Position numbers and translations under genes: made by a program
Shown here: positions 33,433-45,289 of the stretch, one piece after another
Layout of the letters: each line of letters opens with the position of its first letter
Position numbering within the stretch: position 1 is the first letter of the stretch
The notes under the pieces: generated by a model
Told to the model about the DNA's origin: nothing
The model's input: the letters and a program-made list of their open reading frames with translations, nothing else
Database searches by the model: none
Source of the DNA: Diadophis punctatus similis
Lineage: Eukaryota; Chordata; Lepidosauria; Squamata; Dipsadidae
NCBI GenBank assembly: GCA_023053685.1
Contig: JALIGW010000062.1
Location: forward strand, 2,034,604 to 2,098,603
DNA: 64,000 nucleotides
Direction: 5' to 3'

Positions 33433-34867
33433 CTTAGATGAACATCAAACAGGCACCCAGGGATGTTCAGGACTCTTCTGTGAAATGCTCCTTTGAATTT
33501 ATCCCTCCAAGGTGACTTGACAAGAGTCTGCCCCAACTGACCCAGCATGGCTATTCACTTTGCCTCGCTCTCTTTTTGCAGCCGAAGAACATGAGAACAT
33601 TAGCATTTACCGAGGCTTTGATCCTCTGAGATTATAGTTTTTGCTTCTCCGAAGCAAGGCGATGCTACAAACCCTCTCATTTGAACGTGGCTTTTAGAAT
33701 TCCTCCTTCCCCCCACTGGGCCTGGAAATTATAATGCAATGGAGAAGGCACCATGAGCCCCGTTCCGTCTCCTCCTGGGGCAGCGCTGGTGGGGCACAGG
33801 CGGCATTCCAAGAATGAGGGTTTTTCGAGGGCAACTGAGTCACTGAACAAACCATCCAATTTCATCCAGTGGTCCCCAATGTGACTAATTGCTATTTCTG
33901 TCTGTTCGGTGTTTCCAACAAGCTACCTTCAAAAAATAGATGAACCAAGACTTTTTTTTCCCCACTTCCCTGCTATTTACTTTCCCCTGATTGAACTTTC
34001 CACGTCTCTGGCTGCCTGGGAAACCTCTGGAGAAGACAGCAAGGAGCGTCTTCTGGAACTGTAAATAAGTAAGTAATAACTTACTCAAAAGTAAGAAAGT
34101 AAGTAAATACCTTCCAAGACGGAAACTCTGGCACTGCTGTGAAGCGCACACGCACACACCCCTAATGGTAGGGAATCCCACAAAGAAGCCGAAGAGCATT
34201 TCACACCTTCTGTTCCAGTGTCTGCGAGAACCTTTAACAGCAGTGAAAAGAACTTACTGGTTTGGGCAATGCCCATTTTTCAAGGCGTTTTACATGTCCA
34301 CCTATTGCAAGTTTCAGCTTGGTCCTTCTTGGTCCTTCTTTTGCTGGCGTTCCACCTCCCAGCGCGCCCCTCCAGGCAACCTGCTTCGGACGAAGCGGGA
34401 GAGAGGAAGGAGCAAAAGGAGGAGGAAGGGAAAGGTGTCTGAGGCAACCCTGCTGGTGCAACTTTGCACCTGAATGTTTCAGGTGGGATGAATACCTTTA
34501 GGTTAAACTAGTTGTACTAAAATTCAGTGGCAAATTCAGTATACTGTTCATGTGGCATATATTTAAGATGAACGGAACATCGCTAGAAAGTTGGTCCAAC
34601 ATCAAGAAGCCTGGTTTGTTTAATGTCCTGCGGGAGGGAGATGAAAATGCCCAGCAGGCAGGATTGAGCTATGAAGTTAGCCGGTTGCATTTGAGTCTGG
34701 ACCAGAGCGAGGAAACTGAAAAACGCCCAGGCCACGGGGAGACCTCTTATTTGCACTCCAGCCCCCTCCCCTCAGGAGGTGTAGCTGATTAAGTGGAAAT
34801 AAAATCACTCCTAGAAACAATTCAGAAGGCCAAATTCAAGTCTCAGCACTCCTCCATCAGGCAGTGC
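33433..34867. other. Unassigned intergenic stretch
   Basis: Single-copy-looking DNA; includes a short direct repeat gtccttctt at about 34322-34345 and a small aagtaag cluster at 34065-34105. No exon recognised. Confidence 0.45.
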
Positions 34868-35112
34868 AATAGGAATAGCCCTTAAGACTTATATACCGCT
34901 TCACAGTATTTTACAGACCTCTCTAAGCGGTTTACAGAGTTCAGCCTCTTGCCCCCAACAATCTGGGTCCTCGTTTTACCCACCTCGGAAGGATGGAAGG
35001 CTGAGTCAACCTTGAGCCTGGTGAGATTCGAACTGCCAAATTGCAGGCAGGTGGCAGGTAGCAGAAGTAGCCTGCAGTACTGCACTCTGACCACTGCGCC
35101 ACCATGGCTCAT
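34868..35112 (-). mobile_element. tRNA-derived SINE
   Basis: Minus strand reads gccatggtggcgcagtggtc (A box), ttcgaatctcaccagg (B box), ccttccatccttccgaggtg and tatataagtctta. Nearly full-length. Confidence 0.88.
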
Positions 35113-35862
35113 ACAGAGATAAGATCTCGTCCAGCTGAGAATATAAAAAGCAGAAATGCCAAGCTTTCCATTCAGCCCAAAGCAACCGAGGGCCCAGAGG
35201 AACCGCAGATACAACAAAGGACGTGGATTTAGGCTAAACATGAGAAGTAAGAAGAAGAGGAAGAGCTGCTTCACAGAGGAGTAACTACTTCAGGAATGGT
35301 GGAGATTGCAACCTGTTTTGTTTTTTTCATAGAATATGGCTGGCCCTCAGAACCTCTGCTCATGCGTCTCTCTCTCTCTAACCGAGGGGTCTTGGCAAAT
35401 CTTCATATGGAGTTTGCAAAAGCTTTCTGGTCCACGAAAGAAAGTTCCTTTGGGTTTGTTTTATGTCCCCTTCATGGAGCCATTCCCAGAGGGGCTCCAA
35501 CCACACCTTGACCTGGCTTTCCCGGCCGCCTGTCCCAGAGGCTTCCCACGGCTCCTAAATAGGATGTGTTCTTGCTACTTTAACAGTTCTTTGGAACAGT
35601 TCTTTGTTTCTGTTGTGTCCTGTGTTTTATTGCTATGGATGCTTGGGGTGTAGTCTTATTAAGTTGTCTGGCTTGTTTCTTAGTGAACTGATGTGTGTGT
35701 GTCTGCCACTTTGGATGACTTTTGTTGAAGCAGAAAGTGTGGCTTATCCCTGTCTGTGCAAATTAATTAATGGAATAGCAGATGTGCTGTTCAGAAGCAT
35801 CAGAGTTAGCTTCAGAACCAGTTTTAATAAATGTGGATCATGAACTAAATTTGAATGTAAAC
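35113..35862. other. Unassigned intergenic stretch
   Basis: No coding or TE signature recognised. Confidence 0.4.
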
Positions 35863-36078
35863 CCCTTCCTTCCTTCCTGCCTGCCTGCCTGCCTGCCTTT
35901 CCTTCCTTCCTTCCTTCCTTCCCTCCCTTTTCCTTCCTTCCTTCCTCCTTGTTTCTTTCCTTCCTTTCCTCCCTCCCTTTTTCTTCCTCCCTTCCTTTCC
36001 TCCCTCCATTTTCCTTCCTTCCTTCCTTCCTTCCTTCCTTCCTTCCTTCCTCCATCCCTCCCTCCCTCCCTTCCCCCG
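35863..36078 (+). repeat. TTCC/CTGC/CCTT microsatellite, compound
   Basis: TTCC, CCTG and CCCT units over 215 bp. Long frames on both strands are artefacts. Confidence 0.95.
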
Positions 36079-36424
36079 ACCAATTAAAAAATTAGTTGGC
36101 TTTTTCTTAAGCTTAACCCTGGAATAAATATGGGCAAAATTCATCATAAGTATTAGTCGGGCACTGCCAAACTCAAGTCACTTTTCAGACAGAAAGCAGC
36201 ATTCTCAAAAATATATGGATACTTAATTAATCCCAGAAGAGACCAGAGTGAACTCAGCTACTGTAAACAGAGTCCTTCATTTGATGGAACAATTTGAGGC
36301 AAGGATAGCAGCAACTATGGAACAAGCAGCATCAGACACTGGAAAGTGTAAGTAACTTTTTTCTGCCGAGTGTGCAGAGGGGAAGGGAGGGAGGGGCAGT
36401 TTCCCTCTGAGTAGGGCTCCCTCA

Positions 36425-37165
36425 ACCTCCATGGAGATTCTCAATCATCCAGGTGCCTGAAACCAGATTGAAAGGGATCTAGATAATCAGGGTCCTCCAA
36501 TAACCATAGGAGCTGGAGCGCCACCACTTTCTCCACAACCTTACCCACAAAGGGTAGGTTGGACGAAAGTTCTTTAAATCCGCTGAGTTCAGGGAAGGCT
36601 TCTTGAGGAGGGGCCTCACCACCGCAACTTTTAAGGGCTGCGGGACGGATCCCTCTCTCAAAGAAGGGTTGACCAACGCCTGGAGCCAGCCGCATGCAAC
36701 CTCCCTGGTGGCCAAGACCAGCCAGGAGGGGCACAGGTCCAACAAACAAGTGGAGGAGCTCATCGCTCCCATGGCCTTGTCTACATCAGGAGTAACTGGC
36801 TCAAATTCGTCCCATATAACAGGACTAAGACCTGTCCCTGTCATCTCGGCCTGCACTGCCCAATCGGAATCCAGGTCCGACCCGATCTGAGCAACTTTAT
36901 CCGCCAAAAACTGAACAAATTCCTCAGCTCTTCCCTGCAGGGGCTCCTTGGCTCCCCCAGTTGTCAGGAGGGAACAGGTAACCCTAAACAGGGCGGCTGG
37001 GCATGAATCGGCGGATGCAATGAGAGCGGAAAAATGCAAGCGTTTTGCCGCCCTTATCGCCACCAAGTAAGTCCTAATGAAGGTTCTTAGTAGTGTTCGA
37101 TCAGATTCAGCTTTACTGGCCCTCCAGCGTCACTCTAGACGTCTCTTGTGGCGTTTCATCTCCCA
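36425..37165 (-). mobile_element. Non-LTR LINE reverse-transcriptase fragment (not CR1 of this window)
   Basis: Minus-strand frame 37066-36479 gives AKRLHFSALIASADSCPAAL, AEEFVQFLADKVAQIGSDLD, LKVAVVRPLLKKPSLNSADL and KNFRP; after a frameshift another frame continues SSNLPFVGKVVEKVVALQL and DPDYLDPFQSGFRHLDD. These are RT motifs 0-2 of an L2/R4-like vertebrate LINE. The frameshift and loss of the catalytic part mean it is dead. Confidence 0.8.
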
Positions 37166-37300
37166 TCTTGAAAACTTTTTGCTTCTCATCCAGGAAGGTA
37201 GATTTAGAACTGAAGAAGCTTCTTGGATGAGAAGCAAAACATTTTCAAAGAAAAAAACAAGAAAAGTCCCGTTGCCTTTCAGTGGGGGGGGGAAGCACCT
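37166..37300. mobile_element. Penelope-like terminal fragments, inverted pair
   Basis: tttgcttctcatcc (minus sense) is followed by gaagaagcttcttggatgag, aagcaaaacattttcaaag and aaaagtcccgttgcc (plus sense), i.e. the terminal block in head-to-head orientation. Confidence 0.6.
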
Positions 37301-37905
37301 TTGGGACTCCCTGAGTGGTGGACTCCATCCTGTGCTGCACTGCAGAGGAGCCTCCAATTCCTTGGTGGCCCAAAGAGAAATGATGCCACTGTCGATGAGG
37401 CTCTGCAGGCCTCGTTCACCTTCTGGGGAGGGGGGGACTGTAGTAGGAGGTGGGCAGCCAGGAGGGCTAGGACTTGAATGGGTCTGTGGGGTCTTTGCTC
37501 TTCCACAGCACTCACAGGCTGCAGAGACACTGAGGCCCTGAAGTCCAACCTGACTTGAGATGAAGGAGTCCAGATTTAGGCCCCTCTTCAGAGGCCCTCT
37601 AGCCTCGGCCTCCCCTTGAACACCTCCAGTACAAAGCAGCCCAGCATCTCTCGGGGTGATTAGTCCCACCGTCCACTGGCTCCTACTGTTAGAAAGATTG
37701 TTTTCCTAATTTGCCTTCTGATCACTTAAATCTGTTATTTTTCACCCTTGTTATCCTTTCCTGAATCGGTCCCAGTTCTCTGAATTATTCTTCTTAAAAT
37801 ATATTGCCCAGAGCTGCTTAAAATATTCATACATACTCCAGAAGATCCCAACAATAAAAACCTACCTGTATGGAAGGATGGGGCTTTCCCCACTGGTTCT
37901 GGCAA

Positions 37906-38048
37906 AAGAAGAAGAAGAAGAAGAAGAAGAAGAAGAAGAAGAAGAAGAAGAAGAAGAAGAAGAAGAAGAAGAAGAAGAAGAAGAAGAAGAAGAAGAAGAA
38001 GAAGAAGAAGAAGAAGAAGAAGAAGAAGAAGAAGAAGAAGAAGAAGAA

Positions 38049-38132
<84 letters not shown>
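37906..38132 (+). repeat. GAA then GAAA microsatellite
   Basis: About 48 GAA units followed by about 20 GAAA units. Poly-Glu, poly-Lys and poly-Ser frames arise from it. Confidence 0.98.
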
Positions 38133-38133
<1 letters not shown>

Positions 38134-40405
38134 AGAAGCTCTTTGGCAGTAAATTAAACAATATATATATATTTAAAATCCCATTGTATCCTGCTCAGAG
38201 AGAGCAGCAGTCTTGATTTATCACATCCAAATGCCTGCAAACATTGGCTTATCCGTGGGGTCTGAAGCACCGTCCCACCACTCGGAAATGCCCCTGCCTG
38301 CACATTCCAAGGGTTTCACAGAGGCCTCCTGGGACAACCCCCATCTCCCTTCCTCATTTGAGGGTTTGGGGGGATTTGGATTTTCAGATTGTTTTATCTG
38401 GATGAAGCTGGTGTTCTCCAGGGCCAAAGTCCTGCCAGAGCCTCACCCCAGAAGTTCTCCCTTGAACTGAGGACTTTTTAGGAAATTGGGACTTTGTTGG
38501 AATTAAACGCATGGTGTAGGATGAAAAATCCATCTGGTTCAGTTCCAAGCTGGGGAGAAAGGCGCTGGAAATAAAATGGAGGCTGATTGGAAAGAAGGAT
38601 TCTGTTTATTGATGAGCAGAATCAGCATGTGGTTCTGGGACAGCTGACCAATTGGCTGAATGAGTGGATGGATCTTTATAGGTTTCTGTGACTTTGAAGT
38701 TTGAAGTGTTCTGGGGATTGTGCAATGAAGGGGCTTTTGTGTCTCTTGCTATTTCAATGGTGGTGGGTTAATCCTATCATGTCCTGTCCCTCTTAGTCCC
38801 ATCATCTGAACCTTAGGTGTTTTGTTTGTGAATAGACTTGTCTGGATTTCTTAATGGGCACAAAATACCCATCTCTAAAGATTTCAGGCATCTGCTGGAG
38901 GCAGATTTACTATGCAGGAAATTGGGGCTGCTTTCTGCCTTTAAGAGCATGTTTCTCCATTTCTGCTTTGGGGAAAATATAAAATATTCTGCCTCTTTTA
39001 ATATTCCCCAAAATATTTCATTCTCAGGGGGTGGCTTCCTACAATGGTAAGATCCTTAATTCTTTAAAATCGTAACTCACTGATTTGCTTTTTAAAAAAA
39101 AGGATGTTCCAACTCCTTATTCCAAATGTTTTATAGGTTGCCAAAATTCATCTTCACAATGTTTGTAATGCTGTTTGAATATCGGATCAAATCATAAAGA
39201 GGCTTTCACCCCACAGGTGACCCCAAATCACCCTGCGATAAGAGAAAGGCTTCGAAAGGCTGATTAACAGGGAGCAAGCAGCACCAGGTTTATTTATTGG
39301 CCGTAAACTAAGAAACAAAAGCTTACCATCGGTTTTCAAGTGAGGATCATTTATCCCAAGGCATCGATTTCTCATGGAAATAGGAATCCTGTGGGATTTT
39401 CTTTCCTAACAACGTCCAAATATATACGGTATTTTCTTTCCTTGCAGCTGCAGTTCCAAGTGTTGTGCTTTTAACAGCCACAACCACACACACAGCCCAC
39501 AAAGAAATGTGAAGAATGCGCTTCTGGGTAAGGCTGAGTGTCTACTTGGTCCATATCAAGGAGCAGCCAAGGAGATGTTTTCGGATCTGAGTGCCCCCCC
39601 CCACAAGCTCTGCTTCTCCCTTCCCCCACTGAGCATTTTGCGGGTGTTGCACACAGCAGCAAAAGCTCTGTTGTGTTGCTTGAAAGTTGTGGAGAGCTTT
39701 GGTCTCCTCCAGGTCAGCTCCTGTCCATCATGCGTCTTGTGGCAAGGAGACCTCCGAGTTAATCCCAGCCAGAGCGATGCAGAGTCAGAGGGCTGGAAAG
39801 ATTCATCTCCACATCCCTTCTGCAACCACAGTTTTTATGGATAATTTGGGGCCAAATACCAATAGAACAGTAGAGAAATCTGCTTAGTACACATTTTAAT
39901 ACAAACTTAACTTGCACTTTCCAAAATAAATAGGTTGAGTTTCCCTTGTGATTTGTACAAAATAGGAGTCTATTAGTTAAATTTACACTTCGCTTTAGGG
40001 AAAACGAGGTGGATTGGCAGGGAGGGGGTCTTCTTCAACCCCCCCCCCCCCCCGCCAAGCTTTTGTCTGCCAGGCTGTTTTGCTTCCATCTGCTGTGTTC
40101 TCAGTTCTAACATCAGCCAGACCTTTCTTAAAGATCAGGACTATTGATGAAAACAAAGCAGAAATACTCAGGACCATTAATACTCACTGTGCTTCAACCG
40201 TGGACTTCCAGGAGAGGGCCCTGGTGAGCATTTTCATATTCTTTTCACATCAGGTGAAGAAACCCACAACTGTGAAACAATAAAAAGAGATTAAACTTTG
40301 GCAGCAGAATAAAAGGCAGCTTTGCAAAAGTATATTGTTTGCAGAATGATGCCCAATGCTAGAGCGAACAGAATAGAGGAATTATCCAACCCTCCTCACC
40401 CTTCA
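38133..40405. other. Unassigned intergenic stretch
   Basis: About 2.3 kb with no recognisable TE; the longest such run outside the gene region. Open frames are short and lack domain signatures. Candidate for a conserved non-coding element search. Confidence 0.45.
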
Positions 40406-40413
40406 CCTTAGAC

Positions 40414-40873
40414 CAGCGGTTCTCAACCTTTGGGGGTCGAACGACCCTTTCACAGGGGTCACCTAAGACCATCGGAAAACACATATTCCCGATGGTCTTA
40501 GGAACCGAGACACCACTCCTCTATCCGTCTCCAGGCGGGTCCACCCACATGCAAATAGACTACTGCAAAAAAAAACCTTCTGAGCATGTGCAGAAGCCGA
40601 ATTTCTGGCACTGCGCATGCGTTGCCATCTTGTTTTTGGCTCTTTTTTTGCAATTTTTTTTTAAATTCAGCACTGTGCATGCGCGCGTGCGCAAAACACA
40701 TGTGCGCCCACCAGGCGCGACCATGCAGCGAAGGAGGAAGCGAACCGGCAGCGAGGTAAGTTAGAACCCACCCCTGAGTTTCCTAATAATTTTATTATTT
40801 TGTGGTTGGGGGTCACCACAACATGAGGGAATATATTAAAGGGTCGCGGAATTGGGAAGGTTGAGAACCACTG
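40414..40873. mobile_element. SPIN (Space Invaders) hAT transposon, non-autonomous
   Basis: Left end cagcggttctcaacc, then gggggtcgaacgaccctttc, cctaagaccatcgg and ctctatccgtctccaggcgg match what I recall of SPIN; right end has aagggtcgcgg and ggttgagaaccactg. Exact 8-bp duplication ccttagac (40406-40413 and 40874-40881). SPINs are Buster-type hAT elements known for horizontal transfer among tetrapods, including squamates. A second hAT right end lies inside. Confidence 0.92.
40560..40776. mobile_element. caggggtgggttcc-family hAT nested inside SPIN
   Basis: The right end gaaccggcagcgaggtaagt and tagaacccacccctg match the family; interior has tgagcatgtgcagaagccga and cgcgcgtgcgc. The left end is unclear, so the start is approximate. 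Confidence 0.65.
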
Positions 40874-40881
40874 CCTTAGAC

Positions 40882-42487
40882 TGAGGGAAGTGTATTCCTA
40901 TTAATTATTATTAACTGAGAGAGGGGTTTTGTGGGTGCACAGACCACTAGATGGCAAACAAGAGGCATTTTTTCTATTTTCTCTGCTGCCATCTAGAGAT
41001 TGTCTGGACCTCTGCAACACAGGTCCTGTGACCCTTATGCCCTCTGTTATGAGCTTGGACAATAAAGACCCTTCATTTACATAAGACATCCTGCAAAGAA
41101 TCACCACCAAGAAATGGTGAGGGTCAATCTGGTTTTATTGATTTATTATAATGCTAGAAATAAAAGAGAGGCTACCCATGACTGGACGGGTTGAAGCCAA
41201 GATGGACGACCATCTTTTGAAGGTTTTAGTTTGGACTCTAGCCCGGGAGGGGCACCCTTTACGACCCGAGTGCTCCTCCCAATAATTCTATACATTTATA
41301 ATTGTATAATCTCTTATTATGTTTGCTTGGTAGAATAGCTGCAGTTAAAATTACTATGCTTCCAACATTCCTGTTTTTATTTCTGGCATTCCCAATTCTC
41401 TTGCTGACTATTTGGGGTTTTTCCTTCATTTATAGAATAAAAAGTATTCTAAAATGTAGAATTTTGCAAAATCTTACATTATAAACAAGACAGGATGGAA
41501 CCTTAGGCATCCTAAATTACAGGCATCTGACTTTCAACGGATGCAAAATAATGGTCTGTGGGCAGGCAGTGAGTTGACACTGAGCACCATGGCTGCTAGA
41601 GCAAGCCTTTCCCTCAATATTAAGAAAATAACACCTACAATTTCGAAATCTTCTTTTTAAATTTGAACTTGTTAAAGTGTTAACAGTTACTTTTTTTTAA
41701 AGCTTAAGCAATATTTTCCCCTATTCCTTGATTGGGAAAATAAATACATTCTGTTTGGAAACAGAAGCATACAGAATTTTTATCACTAGCAAATAAACGC
41801 TTGTTGTTAATACATTCTTCAAATGAAACAATGAGTATCAATTGGATTTTACATAAGTTCAAATCATTCCCCTGTAAAATATCCATGTCTGGGAAACTAA
41901 AACTGTTAATAATACAAGGAAGCTTCAATTTAACAGGCTGTTTGGGATGACGGGGTAGCTATTAAAGCCAAACATCTGTTAAATCATGAGCTGTGAAATT
42001 GGCATCCTTTCTGCCTTGTTGATATTCTTATGTCATTTTTACCAAAGTGAAGTAAATTGATATGAATGTTGTAACATTATCAGTTATGGTATTACACAAA
42101 TGAGGCCAATGGCATGATGGTGGAAATATATTTCTTTCTTTGTTTCTACAATCCTTTTATACTGACTGCTTCGGTGAATTCAGGGCAGTCTTCCTAAACC
42201 TGGAAAATAAAAATATTTCTATATTAGTTAGTACATTCATTCTGTCACCCACAGCAATCAAGTGACTCTTGGGAGCCTGCGGGGCCACCCAAGAAAGCCA
42301 AACATTCCTAGGCAGAAATCGAGTTGGAGAGGGCATCCGCAGCCAGTGGGTCACTCAGAAAGTTCCAGCCCATATAGAGGGGGCAGCCCTCTGCAGTTGG
42401 TGGAGCTGGAAGCTGCCCCTCCAGAAAGGGTTCGCCACAAGGAAGCAGCCAATCCAAGGATTCCCATGTCAAAGAAACTGGAGAGCA
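40882..42487. other. Unassigned intergenic stretch
   Basis: AT-rich, single-copy-looking. One short frame at 41302-41484 has a hydrophobic segment but no family resemblance. Confidence 0.45.
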
Positions 42488-42800
42488 GGATGTCCCAAAA
42501 GGGCTTTTTCTGGAGGCAACTGGACTTTCTTGTTTTTTTCTTTTGAAGATGTTTCGCTTCTCATCCAAGAAGCTTCTTCAGCTCTGACTGGATGGTGGGG
42601 AATGGAAGGATTTATATTCCTTGCAGACAGTTGGTCATTTGCATCCTTTTAGAAGGTCCTTGAAGTCCTTGGAGGTTTATCTGTGTCCTCAGGGTCACCT
42701 GAGTGGTGCTCCTGGTTCCTGCAGTCTGCTTTTTTTTTCCCTCTGGAAATCCATTCCTACTCCCACACCATTCAAAAGGTGTTCATCCCAAATTGTATAG
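42488..42800 (-). mobile_element. Penelope-like terminal region
   Basis: Minus strand: gaagaagcttcttggatgag, aagcgaaacatcttcaaaag, with aggaatataaatccttccat and gataaacctccaag, collinear with 60480-60815. Confidence 0.7.
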
Positions 42801-42984
42801 CTAGAAGTGTGTAGGTCATGAGTCGAGGATTAACTGAGTGTGCTGTAATCAGTGTGCTGAGCATGCTCTTCATGTCTTCAGGCTTAAACCAAAGGGGCAA
42901 GAAAGCCAAATGGGGGAATAAGCAGGGGGGACATGAGATGTTCCACATGGCACTTCTGAGGGAGAGAGACCCCAGCTTGAGATT

Positions 42985-44090
42985 AGAATAGAATAGCTGG
43001 AAGGGACCTTGGAGGTCTTCTAGTCCAGCCCCCTGCTCAAGCAGGAGAACCTATACCATCTCACACAAGTGACTGTCCAGTTCCAGTCTCTTCTTAAAAA
43101 CCTCCAGTGATGGAGTGCCCACGATTTCTGGAGGCAAGCTGTTCCACTGGTTAATTGTCCTCACTGTTAGGAAGTTTCTCCTTGATTCCAGGTTGCTTCT
43201 CTCTTTGATCAGTTTCCATCCATTGTTTCTTGTCTTGCCCGCTGGTGCTTTGGAGAATAATTTGCCCCCTCTTCTTTGTGGTAGTCCCTCAAATACTGAA
43301 ATACTGCTATCAGGTCCACCCTAGTCCTTCTTTTCTCTAGACTAGCCAGACCCAAAACCTGCAGCCGTTCTTCAAATGTTTTAGTCTCCAGGCTTTTGAT
43401 CATCTTAGTTGCTCTTTTCTGAACTTTTTCCAAAGTCTCAACAGAGCCCAGGTGGCGCAGCAGTTAGAGTGCAGTACTGCAGGCTACTTTAGCTGACTGT
43501 AATCAGCAGTTCAGCTGTTCAAATCTCACCGGCTCAGGGTTGACTCAGCCTTCCATCCTTCCGAGGTAGTTAAAATGAGGACCCAGATTGTTGGGGGCAA
43601 TATAAATATACATTGCTTACTGGTGTAAACCGCTTAGAGAGTGCTTGCACTATGACACGGTATATAAAGTCTCACTAATAAATCTTTTTTTATAGTATGG
43701 TGACCAGAATTGGCTGCAGTATTCCAGGTGTGTTCTTACTAGGGTTTTATAAAGCTGCACTGATCTTGATTCTATGCCTCTGTTTATACAACCCAGGATT
43801 GTATTAGCTTTTCTGGCTGCTGTTGCACATTGCTGGCTCATATTCAAATGGTCATCCACTAGAATTCCAACGTCCCTCTCACAGTTACTGTTTTTGAGCC
43901 AGGTCTCACCTAATCTGTACTTATACCTTTGGTTTTTCTTGCCTAAATGTAAAGCTTTGCTTTTCTCCACATTGAAATTCATTTTGTTGGATAGGGCCCA
44001 TTGTTCAAGTTTGTCAAGATCTTTTTGGATCCCGGGTTTGTCTTCTGGGGTATTGGCTGTTCCTGCCACTTTAATGTCTTGATAGAGAAA
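42985..44090 (-). mobile_element. CR1 LINE, RT C-terminal half and 3'UTR, split by SINE
   Basis: Minus-strand translation: MAGTANTPEDKPGIQKDLDK, LGKKNQRYKYRLGETWLKNS, NCERDVGILVDDHLNMSQQC, then after the SINE EKVQKRATKMIKSLETKTFE and the 3'UTR ending in AATAG units (42985-42995). Confidence 0.92.
43441..43682 (+). mobile_element. tRNA-derived SINE inserted in CR1
   Basis: agcccaggtggcgcagcagt (A box), ttcaaatctcaccggctc (B box), ccttccatccttccgaggta, gtaaaccgcttagagag, tatataaag. Flanking aaagtctca copies look like its target duplication. It lacks part of the consensus tail. Confidence 0.88.
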
Positions 44091-44504
44091 GGATCAATGA
44101 CCTGAGGAGTTCAGCATCCTTGGCCAGAGGGCATTCAAGGTGCAGAATGAACTTGCTGGACAAACCTTTGGAGGTTATCTCTGAGAAACTCTGGAGAACC
44201 GTTGAAGTCCAGTTGGCCAGAGGAAGGAAAACACCCCTCATTTTCCAAAGGAAGGGAAAGGAGGATTTGGGAAACTCAGCATTTAGGGAAATAAAAAGTA
44301 ATCAATCTGGAAGCAACGAATCAAGCCAAGTGAAGTAGTTTCGAGAGGTGCTTCATGTGAGCATTCATGGTGGTGAAGTGCTCTTCGCAGCTGCTTCCAA
44401 CCTCAGTGATGACTAGAAGTCGGCTTGAATTTGCCAAGAATAAATGAATTCATTATTTTGTTTGGACAGCATCCTTAGTAAATTATGGGGTTGATGTGGT
44501 GTGG

Positions 44505-45125
44505 ATATAATATAACTTGACTTCAGCAATTAGCCAAAGTATCCCATGACATGCAAATTAGCAAGTTACATAAGTGTTGGTGAGAACATGACAATTAAGA
44601 GAATGCATAACTATCTTGAAATTGGAGGGTCTGATTGGATGGGGGATCTGAGTGGGGGTCCCATAAAGTTCAGTCCTGAATCCACTACTCTTCAGTTCTT
44701 TTATTAAAGAGTTATGGGAGGCAGAGAGACAAACGCAAAAGTTCTTCATTTAGAGACAGAAAATGTTTGGTTTTCTACAAACTAGAAAACTATGAAAATT
44801 TAAACAATGCCAAAATATAAAGCAATATATGTAAAAATGTCAAAAACTAAACTGGAAAACTAACAAAAGAAACTCACATACGTGCACTGGAATAAAACAA
44901 GTGAATTACACATATTTTAATAGCTATAGAAGAGCAATCCAGTGTTTAAGCAAATGTTCACATAGAATTATCTTGATCAGTTTTGCCACTTTATCAATAA
45001 AGAGTGTTAAAGAGAGATCCAAGCTAGAAATAAAGGGCAATTTCCTGACTGTGAAAACAATTAATTGGTGGAACGGCTTGATGCCAGAAGTTGTGGGTGC
45101 TCCATCACTGGTTAAATTTGTGCCA
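44505..45125 (+). mobile_element. Old, decayed CR1 LINE
   Basis: Traces of the SKAFDKV and SSVLGPLLF motifs (cttgacttcagcaattagcc; gtcccataaagttcagtcct) and of the region before the 3'UTR (ggaacggcttgatgccagaa). The 3'UTR itself is absent. Confidence 0.5.
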
Positions 45126-45289
45126 TGGACCTGTTGTGATTCCTTATACAGGGCATCAGTTTCTTTCAAGGTGAGATCAGGAAGGCTGCTAGCTTTTTCT
45201 TATCTAACTGGTCCTGAAATGGCTTGACTTTGTCCATGAATGTTCATCAGGGTGTTCTTTCAAGCAGAGACATAGGATGGTGTTAGCCA

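Noticed and set aside
35863..36078. CRISPR-like array
   Set aside because: Simple-sequence repeat without spacers, in vertebrate DNA.
36479..37066. 195-codon minus frame as a host gene
   Set aside because: Its motifs (VRPLLKKPSL, NFRP, then LPFVGKVVEKVV in a second frame) are those of a LINE reverse transcriptase.
37862..38216. Poly-Glu, poly-Lys and poly-Ser proteins
   Set aside because: Translations of the GAA/GAAA microsatellite. The same applies to 18669-19007, 35744-36087, 46390-46668 and 49872-50115.
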